Made by a program: the position numbers and the translations under genes. The notes beneath the pieces were generated by a model that was not told the origin of the DNA, made no database searches, and saw nothing but the letters and a program-made list of their open reading frames with translations. DNA of 64,000 nucleotides, from assembly GCA_016185145.1 (NCBI GenBank), contig JACPOB010000200.1, forward strand, positions 1 to 64,000, written 5' to 3'. Every line of letters begins with the position of its first letter. Positions within the stretch are counted from its first letter, which is position 1. Of the stretch, positions 18,557 to 27,150 are shown one piece after another. The DNA comes from Rhodospirillales bacterium. GTDB taxonomy: Bacteria > Pseudomonadota > Alphaproteobacteria > Reyranellales > Reyranellaceae.

Positions 18557-19490
18557 CGAGGTGTCCGCTCTCTACTTCCTTGACATGGCGCACGACGTCG
18601 GCGTGCGTCGCGAACCATATGCCGGTGTGCATCCGGATGTGCTGGATCAGCTCCTCCAGGATCATCATGCGCGAGCGGTGGCCGATGATGTGCGGGTGCA
18701 TCGTGAGCTGGAACAGCCCGCCCTCGGCATAGGCCACGTCGAACTCGCGGCGGAAGATCTCCAGCACCGCCGACGGCGGCGTGTAGGGCCTGAGCGATGC
18801 GAAGCGGTTCATGTTGAAGTAGACCGCGTCGTCGCGGATCCATTCGACCGGCAGCTCGACGACGCCGGTCGGCTGGCCGTCGAGCAGCAGCTCGTAGCAG
18901 TCGTCGTCTGCCATCAGCGAGGAATCGTAGAGCAGGCCCATGTCGCGGGTGATGGCGAGCGTGTTGGGCGAGAAGTCCCAGGACGGCGTGCGGATGCCGA
19001 CCGGACGCTGACCAGAAATCTTCTCCAGCATGTCGGCGGCGCGCATCTGCAGGTCGCGCTCCGAGGCCTCGGGCAGGATCGAGTTGCGCTCGTGGATCCA
19101 GCCGTGGATGCCGATCTCGTGGCCCTCGGCAGTGACGCGGCGCTGCTCGTCGGCATGCAGCATGGCGGAGACCGCCGGCACGTAGAAGGTCGCCGGCACG
19201 GCGTACTTCTGCAGCAGCGCCAGGATGCGCGGGATGCCGGCGCGGTTGCCGTACTGGCCCTGGCTCAGGCGCCCGATCGATTCGCCGCCTTCGCGCAGTT
19301 CGCCGGTCTCGTGGTCGGAGTCGAACGAGATCGCCACCGCGCAGCGCGCGCCGCCCGGCCACGTCTCGGGCCTGAGCGTGCGGCCGGCGCGCACGCGTTC
19401 GACGATGCCGCGCCAGCGTTGCTCGGACCACTGCCAGGGCTGCTCCTGCTCTTCCGGCTTGGGAACGACGGTCGGGCGTGCAGGGGACAT
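18534..19490 (-). CDS. Polysaccharide-deacetylase family (CE4) hydrolase, HpPgdA/amidase-like
   Basis: A 318-residue CE4/NodB-fold enzyme. The ATG at 19490 has GGAGG 5 nt upstream. The metal-binding motif starts with AISFDSDHETGEL (Asp-His-Glu variant of motif 1, about 57-69) and continues with GHEIGIHGWIHERN (motif 2 His-x3-His, about 125-138), GIRTPSWDFSPN (motif 3) and LTMHPHIIGHRSRM (motif 5 His). There is no signal peptide, which together with the DSDHE form suggests a cytoplasmic amidase/deacetylase of the HpPgdA-PuuE side of the family rather than a cell-wall enzyme. It is encoded with hydantoinase-like genes, so it probably hydrolyses a small amide. Its final residues (APLPR) and stop are encoded by the palindromic repeat. 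Confidence 0.82.
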   Translation of the reverse strand: MSPARPTVVPKPEEQEQPWQWSEQRWRGIVERVRAGRTLRPETWPGGARCAVAISFDSDHETGELREGGESIGRLSQGQYGNRAGIPRILALLQKYAVPATFYVPAVSAMLHADEQRRVTAEGHEIGIHGWIHERNSILPEASERDLQMRAADMLEKISGQRPVGIRTPSWDFSPNTLAITRDMGLLYDSSLMADDDCYELLLDGQPTGVVELPVEWIRDDAVYFNMNRFASLRPYTPPSAVLEIFRREFDVAYAEGGLFQLTMHPHIIGHRSRMMILEELIQHIRMHTGIWFATHADVVRHVKEVESGHLVHAPLPR

Positions 19491-19507
19491 CGGTTCCTCC
19501 CTATCCG

Positions 19508-19622
19508 TCATCCCGAGCGAAGCCGCCTGAAGGGCGGCGTAGTCGAGGGACCTTTTTTGTCGATGCATCGACAGAACAGGTCCCTCCACTACACCTCGCT
19601 TCGCGAGGCTCCGGTCGGGATG
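19508..19622. repeat. Dispersed imperfect palindrome (TCATCCCGA...TCGGGATGA family)
   Basis: TCATCCCGAGCGA at the left and TCCGGTCGGGATGA at the right enclose further matched arms (GAGGGACCT with AGGTCCCTC, and the central GTCGATGCATCGAC at 19560-19573). It is a different family from the two palindromes further down the operon, and it fills most of the 144-nt gap between the SDR and deacetylase genes. Confidence 0.75.
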
Positions 19623-19634
19623 ATGGTGATTGGC

Positions 19635-20411
19635 TCATGAAATCGGACTGCCCGTCACCGGCAATACCTGGCCGGTGATCCACGATGCGTAGGGCGATGC
19701 CAGGAACATCACGGCATGGGCGATGTCTTGCGGCTCGCCGAGGCGGCGCATGGCGACGCGCTCGATCATCGCCTTCTGGCCCTCCGGCCCGTAGGACTGC
19801 CATTGCCGCTCGTAGTCGGGACTGGTGCGCAGGAAACCCGGCGCCACCGCGTTGACCGTGATGCCGTGCGGCCCGAGCTCGTGCGCGAGCTGGCGCACCA
19901 GGCCGAGCTGGGCGGCCTTGGCGGTGGCGTAGGACTGGATGCCGGTCAGGCTGACGCCGAGCCCGGCGCGGCTCGCGATCACGACGATGCGGCCCTTGCC
20001 CTTCTGCTTCATGCCCGGCGCCACGGCGCGGCTGGCGAAAAAGGCGCCTTCGACATTGACGGACTGGATCGCCCGCCAGTCGTCGTCGCTCACCTCTTCG
20101 AGCGGGCGCTTGACCTGGCCGCGCACGCCGCCCGCGACATGCACCAGCACGTCGACCGCGCCGCAGGCCTGCTCGACCTCGCGCACGAAGCTGTCGACCT
20201 GTTTCGATTGCGTGAGGTCGACCGTGCGTGTCTCCAACATGCCGCCGCGCTGCGGCCTGGCGCGCGCCTTCAATGCTGAAAGCTCGGGTTCCAGAAGATC
20301 GCAGGCCCACACCCTGGCGCCGCGCTCGACGAAGCCTTCGACGATCCCGCCGCCGATGCCGCGCGCGGCGCCGGTGACGATGACGGCCTGGCTGTCGAAA
20401 TGGATGTCCAT
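19635..20411 (-). CDS. SDR-family NAD(P)-dependent oxidoreductase
   Basis: A 258-residue classical short-chain dehydrogenase: cofactor motif TGAARGIG (13-20), DVLVHVAGG (the NNAG position reads HVAG, about 85), catalytic SYATAK (Tyr-x3-Lys, about 160-165) and the PGFLRTSP loop. The Asp in WACDLLEP after strand 2 points to NAD(H) rather than NADP(H). It starts 7 nt after the hyuB stop, so it belongs to the same operon and probably oxidises or reduces a keto/hydroxy product of the pathway. Confidence 0.88.
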   Translation of the reverse strand: MDIHFDSQAVIVTGAARGIGGGIVEGFVERGARVWACDLLEPELSALKARARPQRGGMLETRTVDLTQSKQVDSFVREVEQACGAVDVLVHVAGGVRGQVKRPLEEVSDDDWRAIQSVNVEGAFFASRAVAPGMKQKGKGRIVVIASRAGLGVSLTGIQSYATAKAAQLGLVRQLAHELGPHGITVNAVAPGFLRTSPDYERQWQSYGPEGQKAMIERVAMRRLGEPQDIAHAVMFLASPYASWITGQVLPVTGSPIS

Positions 20412-20418
20412 CAGGCGC

Positions 20419-22434
20419 TCACTCCGCCGCCTGCGCCGGCCGAAGCTGCGGGAATTCGTTGACCGCCAGCTCGAAGGCGCGCCGCACCTCGCTGCCGTCG
20501 CCGCGGCGCTGATGCGGCGGCAGCTCCTCCAGCGCGGCGAAGATGCGCTTCTTCATGTAGTGGCGCCAGTTGACGGGCAGGGTGGCCAGCACCTCGGTCA
20601 GGGCGGCGTAATTTTCGCCGGTCCACTCGCGCTCGTAGGCCTCGCGCTCGGCGTTGAAGGCGAAGTGGCCCTGCGAGGCGTTTGTCGCCCCAGCGTTCGC
20701 TGATAGCCGCGCGCGGCGGGCGGCCGTCGCCGCCTCGTCGATCGCACCGTCGCGGATCACGACGCCATAGTCGTCGTCGGCAGCCTGCACCGAGACCTTG
20801 CCCTGCTGCACGTCGAACAGCACCGCCTCGGCATCGCGCTCCCAGGGCGGCCCGAAGCCGCCGCCGCCCGACGACGTCACCAGGATCACGTCGCCCGGAT
20901 CGAGCGCCACCACGTCGGTGTTGCCGAGATCGACCGCGTCGTTGCTGCCGGGATTGCGCCAGAAGCAGGAGGTGGCGCCCGGCCGGCCGCCGACGCTGCC
21001 CCACGAGGAGAAGCGCGTGCGGTCGCGGTTGCGCGCCGTCACCACGGTGTTGGGTGCGAACACCCTGAACTCGAGCTGGCTGGCGAGCCCGCCGCGATGC
21101 CGTCCGGCGCCGCCGGAATCGGGCACCAGGCCGTAGCGCAGCACCTTGATCGGCACCTCGGTCTCGTTGATCTCGACCGGCGTGTTCTTGAGGAAGCTCG
21201 AATTGGCGCCCGAGCCGTCGGTGCCGTCGCCGCTCGACCAGCCGCCGGCGCCGCCGGTGATCGGGTCGATCGAGGCCATGATGGTGCGGCCGCTCCGGTT
21301 GTCGGTCGTCTTGACGTTCATGATGGCGCCGCCGCCGGCCGGCCCGGCCGGCAGCAGCTCGGGCACCGCCGCAGAGAAGGCGCCGATGGTGACGCCCTGC
21401 AGGCGGCTGCAGGTCATGCTGCGCATGCCGACGGCGGCGGGGAACTTCGGATTGAGGATCGTGCCCTCGGGGATGACGCAGCGCGCCGGCCGCGTGATGC
21501 CGCCGTTCAGGAGGATCGTCGGATCGATGCTGTAGAGGCAGTAGGTGTAGCCCACCATCAGCAGGATGTGGCGCTCGGCGCCGCCGGTGGGCACGTTGAG
21601 CGACGATTGTAGCTGGGCGTCGGAGCCGGAGAAGTCGAGGACCGCCTCGTCGCCGCGGATCTTCAGTGTGAGCGCGAGCCGGACGGGCACGCCGCCCGGC
21701 GCATCCTCGTCGAGGTAGTCGGAGAAGAAGTAGTCGCCGTCGGGGATGCGGGAGAGCAGGGCGCGCGCCTGCCGTTCGCCGAGATCGAGCAGGTCCTTCA
21801 CGCCCTGGCGGAACACGTCGACGCCGAACTTGCGCACCATGTCGTGCACCTTGCGCTCGCCGGTGTTCATGGCCGCGATCTGGGCCTGCAGGTCGCCGTA
21901 ATTCTGCTCGGGCATGCGGACGTTGGTCAGCATCACGTTGAGCAGCGCCTGGTTGAGCTTGCCCGCTTCGTAGAGCTTATTGGGCGGGATGCGGATGCCT
22001 TCCTGGTGGACCTCGGTCAGCTGCCGCGACAGCGAGGCCGGCACCGCGCCGCCGACGTCGGTGTTGTGGATGTGGCTGACGGAGAAGGCCACAAGCTCGT
22101 CCTGCCAGAAGATCGGTTTCCACATGTGCAGGTCGGGCGTGTGGGTGCACACGAAGCCGCTGTAGGGATCGTTGGTGATGCAGATGTCGCCCGGACGGTA
22201 GTCGCCGATCAGGCGGATGGCGTTGGCGTAGTCGAGTCCGATGAACCAGGTGGCGCCGAGGTCGCGCGGGCTGGCGAAGGTCATGCCGTCGGGCGTGGCG
22301 AGGCCGGTGGTGAAGTCCTCGGTCTCCTTCACGAAGGTCGAGTGCGCCGTACGGAACAGCGTGAAGGCCATGCTGTCGGCGGCGGCCTGCGCGTGATTGG
22401 CGAAGATCTGCAGCGTGACCGGATCGATGCGCAT
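20419..22434 (-). CDS. hyuB: Hydantoinase/oxoprolinase family protein, subunit B
   Basis: A 671-residue HyuB/5-oxoprolinase beta subunit (HyuB Pfam). Markers: DPVTLQIFANHAQAAADSM at the N-terminus, SPRDLGATWFIGLDYANAI, GDYRPGDICITNDPYSG (about 80-96), SVSHIHNTDVGGAVPAS (about 118) and a C-terminal GGGGFGPPWERD loop. With subunit A it forms an ATP-dependent cyclic-amide hydrolase (hydantoin, oxoproline, N-methylhydantoin) or an acetophenone/acetone-carboxylase-like enzyme. It starts 12 nt after hyuA. I cannot assign the substrate. Confidence 0.92.
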   Translation of the reverse strand: MRIDPVTLQIFANHAQAAADSMAFTLFRTAHSTFVKETEDFTTGLATPDGMTFASPRDLGATWFIGLDYANAIRLIGDYRPGDICITNDPYSGFVCTHTPDLHMWKPIFWQDELVAFSVSHIHNTDVGGAVPASLSRQLTEVHQEGIRIPPNKLYEAGKLNQALLNVMLTNVRMPEQNYGDLQAQIAAMNTGERKVHDMVRKFGVDVFRQGVKDLLDLGERQARALLSRIPDGDYFFSDYLDEDAPGGVPVRLALTLKIRGDEAVLDFSGSDAQLQSSLNVPTGGAERHILLMVGYTYCLYSIDPTILLNGGITRPARCVIPEGTILNPKFPAAVGMRSMTCSRLQGVTIGAFSAAVPELLPAGPAGGGAIMNVKTTDNRSGRTIMASIDPITGGAGGWSSGDGTDGSGANSSFLKNTPVEINETEVPIKVLRYGLVPDSGGAGRHRGGLASQLEFRVFAPNTVVTARNRDRTRFSSWGSVGGRPGATSCFWRNPGSNDAVDLGNTDVVALDPGDVILVTSSGGGGFGPPWERDAEAVLFDVQQGKVSVQAADDDYGVVIRDGAIDEAATAARRARLSANAGATNASQGHFAFNAEREAYEREWTGENYAALTEVLATLPVNWRHYMKKRIFAALEELPPHQRRGDGSEVRRAFELAVNEFPQLRPAQAAE

Positions 22435-22446
22435 TGCGGATCTCCC

Positions 22447-24489
22447 TTACTGGCCGAGCGACAGAAGAATGTTGCCGTACGCGTCGACCGCGCCCGTAAA
22501 ACCTTCCGGAACGCAGATCGTCGTATCTTCCTGCGCCACGACGCAAGGGCTGGCGAGACGATGGCCGTGACCCAGGTCCGCCCGCCGGTAGAGCGGCACC
22601 TGGCGCCAGGCACCGTCGAGATACACGTCGATCTGCTTGGCCGGCACGGGCGGGCCCTCGCGGCGCGGCTCGGCGGGGACCTTGGGCTGCGGCGAGCTGC
22701 CGACCACCACCATGCGCAGGCTGACCATGTGGATCGGCGTCGCCGGTGAGCTGTGGCCGTACAGGCGGTCGTGCTCGGCGTGGAAGGCCGCCGCGATGCG
22801 CTCGATGTCGCCGCCGGCGATCCAGTCGAGCTGCAGCGGCACCTCGATCTCGAACGATTGCCCCAGGTAACGCATGTCGGCGGCAGGCTGCAGCACATAC
22901 GAGCCGGTGAACTTCTGCTCCTCGGTGATCCAGGCAGAGGCGCGCTTGGCGAGGCGATCGAAGTCGGCCTGGAGGCACGGCAACTCGTCGGCCGACAGCG
23001 GATAGTAGGCCGTGCTGATAAAATCGTTCTTCACGTCGGCGACCAGCCCGCCCAGGGCGGACAGCACGCCCGGCGCCGTCGGGACCAGCACCTGGCGCAT
23101 GCCGAGCTCGCGCGCCAGGAAGCAGCCCAGCATGGGGCCGGCGCCGCCGAACGCCAGCAGGGTGAAGTCGCGCGGGTCGATGCCCTGGCGCGAGGCGAGC
23201 TTGCCGACCTCGCGGTACATGCCGGAGACCGCGACCTGGATGATGGCTTCGGCCGCCTGCTCGAGGCCGCGCCCCAGCTTGGTCGCGACCGTGCCGACGG
23301 CGGCGCGCGCCTTGTCGACGTCGACGGAGACGGCGTCGTAGCCGATGTTGCCGTGGCCGATGATGCCGCAGGTCGCGAACGCGTCGGTCATGGTGGGGCG
23401 CGTGCCGCCGCGGCCGTAGCAGGCGGGGCCGGGCGTCGATCCCGCGCTCTCGGGCCCGACAGTGAGAATGCCGAACGTGCTCACCGCGGCGATCGAGCCG
23501 CCGCCGTCGCCGATCGACGTCACCGAAACGGTCGGGATGTAGATCGGGAAGTCGCCGACCATCTCGCCGGTGCCGTAGGTCGGCGTGCCGTCGACGATGA
23601 TCGCGACGTCGGCCGAGGTTCCGCCGATGTCGAGGCTTAAAACCTTGTCGACACCCGCCTGGCGCGCGACGAAGCCCGCGCCGATGACGCCGGCCGCCGT
23701 GCCCGACAGCAGCATCTGCAGGCAGGCCGACTTGCCGAGCTCGGCCGTCATGACGCCGCCGTTCGACTTGGTCACCATGGCCTCGGCGACGACGCCGGCC
23801 TGCTTCAGGGCCGCTTGCAGCGCCGTCAGGTAGCGCGCCACCGGCGGCTGCACGTAGCCATGGATCGTGGCGGTGGCCGTGCGCTCGTATTCGCGGATGA
23901 TCGGCCACACGTCGCTGGAACAGAACACGGGCATCTTGGGCGCCCACTGGCCGATCAGCCGCGCCGCCTCCCGCTCGTGCGCCGGATTGCGATAGGAGTG
24001 GAGCAGCCCGAGCACGATCCCTTCGGCCCCGAGCGCGATCGCCCGGTCGAGCGCCTCGCGCAGGCTTTTAGGGTCGAGCGGCTTGTCCACGGTCCCATCC
24101 GCCAGCATTCGTTCGCGCACCGGCAGCACGCGCTCGCGCGTGATCAGAGGCTCGGCGCGCGACGACATGAGGTGATACGGGTCGGGCATCTTCAGCCGCG
24201 CCAGCTCCAGCACGTCGACGAAGTTCTCCGTCGTGAACAGGCAGAGGCGGATGCCCTTGCGCTGGATCACCGAGTTGATGCCGACGGTGGTGCCGTGCGT
24301 GAAATAGCCGATGTCGCCGGGCTGGATGCCGAAGCGGCTGCCGAGCTCGGCCAGCCCGGTGATGACCTCGCGCCCGGGCTCCTGCGGCGTCGACAGGACT
24401 TTTAGCGTCGCCAGGCGGCCGGTCGTCTCGTCGAGCGCACAGAAATCCGCGAAGGTCCCACCGATGTCGACGCCGATCCGATAGCTCAT
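22447..24489 (-). CDS. hyuA: Hydantoinase/oxoprolinase family protein, subunit A
   Basis: A 680-residue HyuA subunit with an actin-like ATPase fold. Markers: RIGVDIGGTFADFCALDE (phosphate-1 loop, 4-21), FTHGTTVGINSVIQRKG (about 63-79), VTKSNGGVMTAELG (about 243), VLSLDIGGTSADVAII (phosphate-2, about 280-295) and LLAFGGAGPMLGC (about 425). No truncation is seen. It activates the amide substrate with ATP for hydrolysis together with HyuB. It lies 27 nt behind the IclR gene and is probably co-transcribed with its regulator. Confidence 0.92.
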   Translation of the reverse strand: MSYRIGVDIGGTFADFCALDETTGRLATLKVLSTPQEPGREVITGLAELGSRFGIQPGDIGYFTHGTTVGINSVIQRKGIRLCLFTTENFVDVLELARLKMPDPYHLMSSRAEPLITRERVLPVRERMLADGTVDKPLDPKSLREALDRAIALGAEGIVLGLLHSYRNPAHEREAARLIGQWAPKMPVFCSSDVWPIIREYERTATATIHGYVQPPVARYLTALQAALKQAGVVAEAMVTKSNGGVMTAELGKSACLQMLLSGTAAGVIGAGFVARQAGVDKVLSLDIGGTSADVAIIVDGTPTYGTGEMVGDFPIYIPTVSVTSIGDGGGSIAAVSTFGILTVGPESAGSTPGPACYGRGGTRPTMTDAFATCGIIGHGNIGYDAVSVDVDKARAAVGTVATKLGRGLEQAAEAIIQVAVSGMYREVGKLASRQGIDPRDFTLLAFGGAGPMLGCFLARELGMRQVLVPTAPGVLSALGGLVADVKNDFISTAYYPLSADELPCLQADFDRLAKRASAWITEEQKFTGSYVLQPAADMRYLGQSFEIEVPLQLDWIAGGDIERIAAAFHAEHDRLYGHSSPATPIHMVSLRMVVVGSSPQPKVPAEPRREGPPVPAKQIDVYLDGAWRQVPLYRRADLGHGHRLASPCVVAQEDTTICVPEGFTGAVDAYGNILLSLGQ

Positions 24490-24516
24490 CGCCCGAGGTC
24501 CCCTTCGTCGTAAAAC

Positions 24517-25290
24517 CTATGCCGCGCGCCTATGACCGAGGCGCTGGCTGATGGTGGCGGCCGCGCGGACGACGCCGGCGATGATCCGCGGCTTGGCGGC
24601 CGGATAGCGCGCCGACACCGTGCCCACGTTCAGCGCAGCAACGACCGTACCATCGCCGCCGAACACCGGCGCCGCCGTCGCCGAGCCGCCGAGCACATAC
24701 TCTTCTTCGACGATGGCGTAGCCGTCGGCCGCCACCCTGGCGAGGATCGCGCGCAGCTTGGCGGGATCGGTCACGGTCCGTGGCGTGTGGGCGCGCAAAC
24801 GGGTGCGCATCAAATAGGCAGCGGTCGACTTCTTGTCCCAGAAGGCGAGCAGGATGCGGCCCATCCCGGTGCAATAGGCTGTGCGCGGGTTGGGATCGTC
24901 GGAATCGTAGCGGATGGCGGCGCGGCTGACCGCTTTGGCGATGACCTTGACGTCGCCGCGCCCGGCGCGGACGCCCAGGAACACGCTCTCGTCGAGCTCG
25001 TCGCGCAACTGTTCCATCACCGGGCGGGCGACCGCCGCAAGATGCGCCTCGGGTCCGCCGATCCAGCCCGTCGACCGGCGCAGCTGCTCGTTCAGCTTGT
25101 AGCGGTCGGCAGCGTCGCGCTCGACATAGCCGCGCGCCTGCAAGGTGCGCAGCAGGGCGTGCGCGCTGCTCTTGGGCAGCGACAGGACCAGGACGAGGTC
25201 CTTCAGAGCCATCGGCTCTTCGCTGCGGGCCAGCAGTTCGAGGATGTCCAAAACCCTGGCGGCGGATTTCACGTTGTCGTTCATGGACAT
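24517..25290 (-). CDS. IclR-family transcriptional regulator
   Basis: A 257-residue IclR protein: an N-terminal winged HTH (SAARVLDILELLARSEEPMA, then LPKSSAHALLRTLQARGYVE, about 8-62) and a C-terminal effector-binding domain (VARPVMEQLRDELDESVFLG, CTGMGRILLAF, GYAIVEEEYVLGGSATAAPV). Starts at 25290 or 25284 are equally possible; neither has a strong ribosome-binding site. Being first in the operon and co-directional with hyuAB, it most likely responds to the substrate or a breakdown product and controls its own operon from the short region 25291-25374. Confidence 0.9.
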   Translation of the reverse strand: MSMNDNVKSAARVLDILELLARSEEPMALKDLVLVLSLPKSSAHALLRTLQARGYVERDAADRYKLNEQLRRSTGWIGGPEAHLAAVARPVMEQLRDELDESVFLGVRAGRGDVKVIAKAVSRAAIRYDSDDPNPRTAYCTGMGRILLAFWDKKSTAAYLMRTRLRAHTPRTVTDPAKLRAILARVAADGYAIVEEEYVLGGSATAAPVFGGDGTVVAALNVGTVSARYPAAKPRIIAGVVRAAATISQRLGHRRAA

Positions 25291-25374
25291 GAACTTCGTT
25301 CGTGTAATGAAACGACGTTCGCCGAGGGGCCGGGGGACTGTCAAGTCACCCCCCCGATCGGTTGCCGGCACATG

Positions 25375-25731
25375 TCACCCGATGTAGCGCCTTGCTATGA
25401 GGGCTTCTGCGCGCAAGGCTTCAGCACGATCCATCTTTTCCAGACGTTCCAGCTCGGCAGCCGCGCGTTCGCGCTCCTGGACCTCCGTCAATAAGATGTG
25501 ACGCACGCGGGACCTGCTCAGAGGCTGCCGTTCCACTTCTGCCGATCCAGTGAGGAAGTCGTGGTGGCCCGATGTTGCGTCGTCCGCTTCGACGGGCGGC
25601 GCTTCGGCGTTGTCGATCGCGGCAACAAGCGCTCGGACGACTTTCGTTTCGATGGTGCGCATGTCCTTCATTGCCTTGCGCAAATCGGCACGCAGCCGAG
25701 CTTTCATATCGCGCCCCGCATCTTCCGACAT
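25375..25731 (-). CDS. GatB/YqeY-domain protein
   Basis: A 118-residue all-helical protein of the YqeY/GatB-tail family. The ATG at 25731 has GAGG 8 nt upstream. The N-terminal helix KARLRADLRKAMKDMRTIET and KVVRALVAAIDNAEAPP match the family start, and the C-terminal VQERERAAAELERLEKMDRA and LRAEALIARRYI match its end. YqeY-like proteins resemble the tRNA-binding tail of GatB; the stand-alone role is unknown. It is divergent from the HTH gene, with a dyad operator candidate (25767-25794) between them. Confidence 0.75.
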   Translation of the reverse strand: MSEDAGRDMKARLRADLRKAMKDMRTIETKVVRALVAAIDNAEAPPVEADDATSGHHDFLTGSAEVERQPLSRSRVRHILLTEVQERERAAAELERLEKMDRAEALRAEALIARRYIG

Positions 25732-25766
25732 ACCCGCGTCCTCGTAGTTCCACATTGATCCATATA

Positions 25767-25794
25767 GTTCCTTATAATATCCTAAATAAGGAAC
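25767..25794. promoter_or_regulatory. Dyad operator candidate with consensus -10 between yqeY-like and HTH genes
   Basis: Perfect 9-bp arms GTTCCTTAT and ATAAGGAAC with a 10-nt AT-rich loop. A consensus TATAAT lies inside it at 25773-25778 and would serve the HTH gene, whose ATG is 34 nt further on. A further GTTCC half-copy lies at 25747-25751. The overlap of dyad and -10 suggests repression, most simply by the HTH protein itself. Confidence 0.55.
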
Positions 25795-25811
25795 GAATGG
25801 GAATATGAGCA

Positions 25812-26234
25812 ATGTCGGATTACCTTGTTACCGTCGAACAGGCGGCCGAGCAGTTGAACCTGCATCCCAAGACCGTGCTCCGGTACATCCGTGACGGGCG
25901 GCTGCCGGCAACTCGCATTGGAAAGTCCTATCGAATTTCCCGCGCCAAGCTCGACGCGTTTGCCGGCGTCGCGAGCGGCCAGTCCCAAGCGGCAGCGGAT
26001 GCGCGGACGACGTGCATCGTCGACATCCCGAACATCTCGGTGGAGGGGGCGCAACGAATGGCAACGCTCCTGCACTCCGCATCGCTGACTGGCGATGCCG
26101 AGACGCCGCCGCTGCATCTTGAAACGGCGTTCAACCCGCTCGCCAACAGCATGAAAGTGGTGGTGATCGGCAGTCCGTCCGACGTGGCCAGGCTCCTCGA
26201 GATGCTGCAACTGCAGATCAGAGCCCGATCATGA
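25812..26234 (+). CDS. Excisionase-type helix-turn-helix DNA-binding protein
   Basis: A 140-residue protein. Residues 4-52 form a MerR/excisionase-like winged helix (HTH_17): VTVEQAAEQLNLHPKTVLRY, then IRDGRLPATRIGKSYRISRA. The remaining 90 residues (CIVDIPNISVEGAQRMATLL, MKVVVIGSPSDVARLLEML) are a second, probably ligand-binding or dimerising, domain I do not recognise. The gene overlaps the hydrolase gene as ATGA (26231-26234), so the two are made together. It is the best candidate for the factor acting at the dyad upstream. Confidence 0.75.
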   Translation: MSDYLVTVEQAAEQLNLHPKTVLRYIRDGRLPATRIGKSYRISRAKLDAFAGVASGQSQAAADARTTCIVDIPNISVEGAQRMATLLHSASLTGDAETPPLHLETAFNPLANSMKVVVIGSPSDVARLLEMLQLQIRARS

Positions 26235-27103
26235 ACGAGGTGGTTTATCGAAGCGCTGAAGCCGCCTCGGCGGTGGAGGCGCAGTACAGGCGGGTCCTCG
26301 ACCATTGGCCGGTTGCAAAAACCGAGCTGCATCTGCCGACACGTCAGGGTTCGACATTCGTCCTGGCGTGCGGACCGGAAAACGCGCCTCCGATCGTGCT
26401 GCTTCACGGCTCCCAGGCCAACTCGGCCGGCTGGTTGCCCGATGTTGCGTTGTGGTCGACAAGGTTCAGGCTGTTTGCGGTCGATATGATCGGCGAGCCG
26501 GGCTTGAGCGCGCGGGTCAGGCCTGGGCTTGCCGGGGACGCCCATGCCTTGTGGCTCGACGATGTTTTCGAGGGCCTGGGACTATCGCGCGCCGCCCTCG
26601 TCGGCACGTCACTCGGCGGATGGCTGGCGCTCGACTACGCCAGCAGAAGACCGGCGGCCGTTCGAGCGCTGGCGTTGATCTGCCCGGCCGGCATCGGCCG
26701 GCAGAGGAACTTCCTTCTGAAGGCGCTTCCGCTCCTCCTGCTGGGCTCGTGGGGCAAGCGCAAGATGCGGGAGCTCGTGTTCGGTCCCGCACCCGAGACG
26801 CTGCCGGAGGAGCTGCAGCCGATCGCGGACCTGATGGAAAGCGTGGGCCGGGCCATCAAGCCGCGAGTGGTCGGTATTCCGCGACTGACGGACGCCGAAC
26901 TCGGAAAGCTCGACGTGCCGATCCTGGCGATCGTCGGCGGGCGGGACGTTCTGCTGGACTCGCGGGACACCAGGGAGAGGTTGCAACGCGCCGCCCCGCA
27001 AGCCGAGATATGCTTCATCGAAGCGGGCTATCACTTCCTTCCCGACCAGACGTCGCGCGTGATGGATTTTCTGGAGCGGCGTGTCTCATCGCTCCGAGAT
27101 TGA
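26231..27103 (+). CDS. Alpha/beta hydrolase
   Basis: A 290-residue alpha/beta-fold hydrolase. The oxyanion motif is IVLLHGSQANSAGW (about 54-67), the nucleophile elbow GTSLGG (about 124-129), the acid probably Asp in IVGGRDVLLD (about 236-245), and the His in EAGYHFLPDQ (about 270). No signal peptide. It is translationally coupled to the HTH gene, so regulator and enzyme form one unit whose substrate may be the regulator's ligand. Family resemblance is to general esterases/C-C hydrolases; the substrate is unknown. Confidence 0.85.
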   Translation: MNEVVYRSAEAASAVEAQYRRVLDHWPVAKTELHLPTRQGSTFVLACGPENAPPIVLLHGSQANSAGWLPDVALWSTRFRLFAVDMIGEPGLSARVRPGLAGDAHALWLDDVFEGLGLSRAALVGTSLGGWLALDYASRRPAAVRALALICPAGIGRQRNFLLKALPLLLLGSWGKRKMRELVFGPAPETLPEELQPIADLMESVGRAIKPRVVGIPRLTDAELGKLDVPILAIVGGRDVLLDSRDTRERLQRAAPQAEICFIEAGYHFLPDQTSRVMDFLERRVSSLRD

Positions 27104-27122
27104 TGTCCTCGGAGCCTCCTGG

Positions 27123-27150
27123 GATCCTGCATCAGTTCACCTGCAGGATC
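27123..27150. terminator. Hairpin at convergent gene ends
   Basis: Perfect 9-bp arms GATCCTGCA and TGCAGGATC with a 10-nt loop. The right arm covers the last codons of the GH42-like gene. It could end transcription from both sides, but no T-tract follows on either strand, so this is only a candidate. Confidence 0.4.

Noticed and set aside
21977-23947. A 656-codon minus-strand frame spanning the hyuA/hyuB junction
   Set aside because: It is a shifted frame of two clear genes; the translation is Arg/His-rich with no motif.
27123-27150. Hairpin as a confident rho-independent terminator
   Set aside because: The stem is good, but there is no T-tract on either strand and one arm is coding, so it was kept only as a weak candidate.
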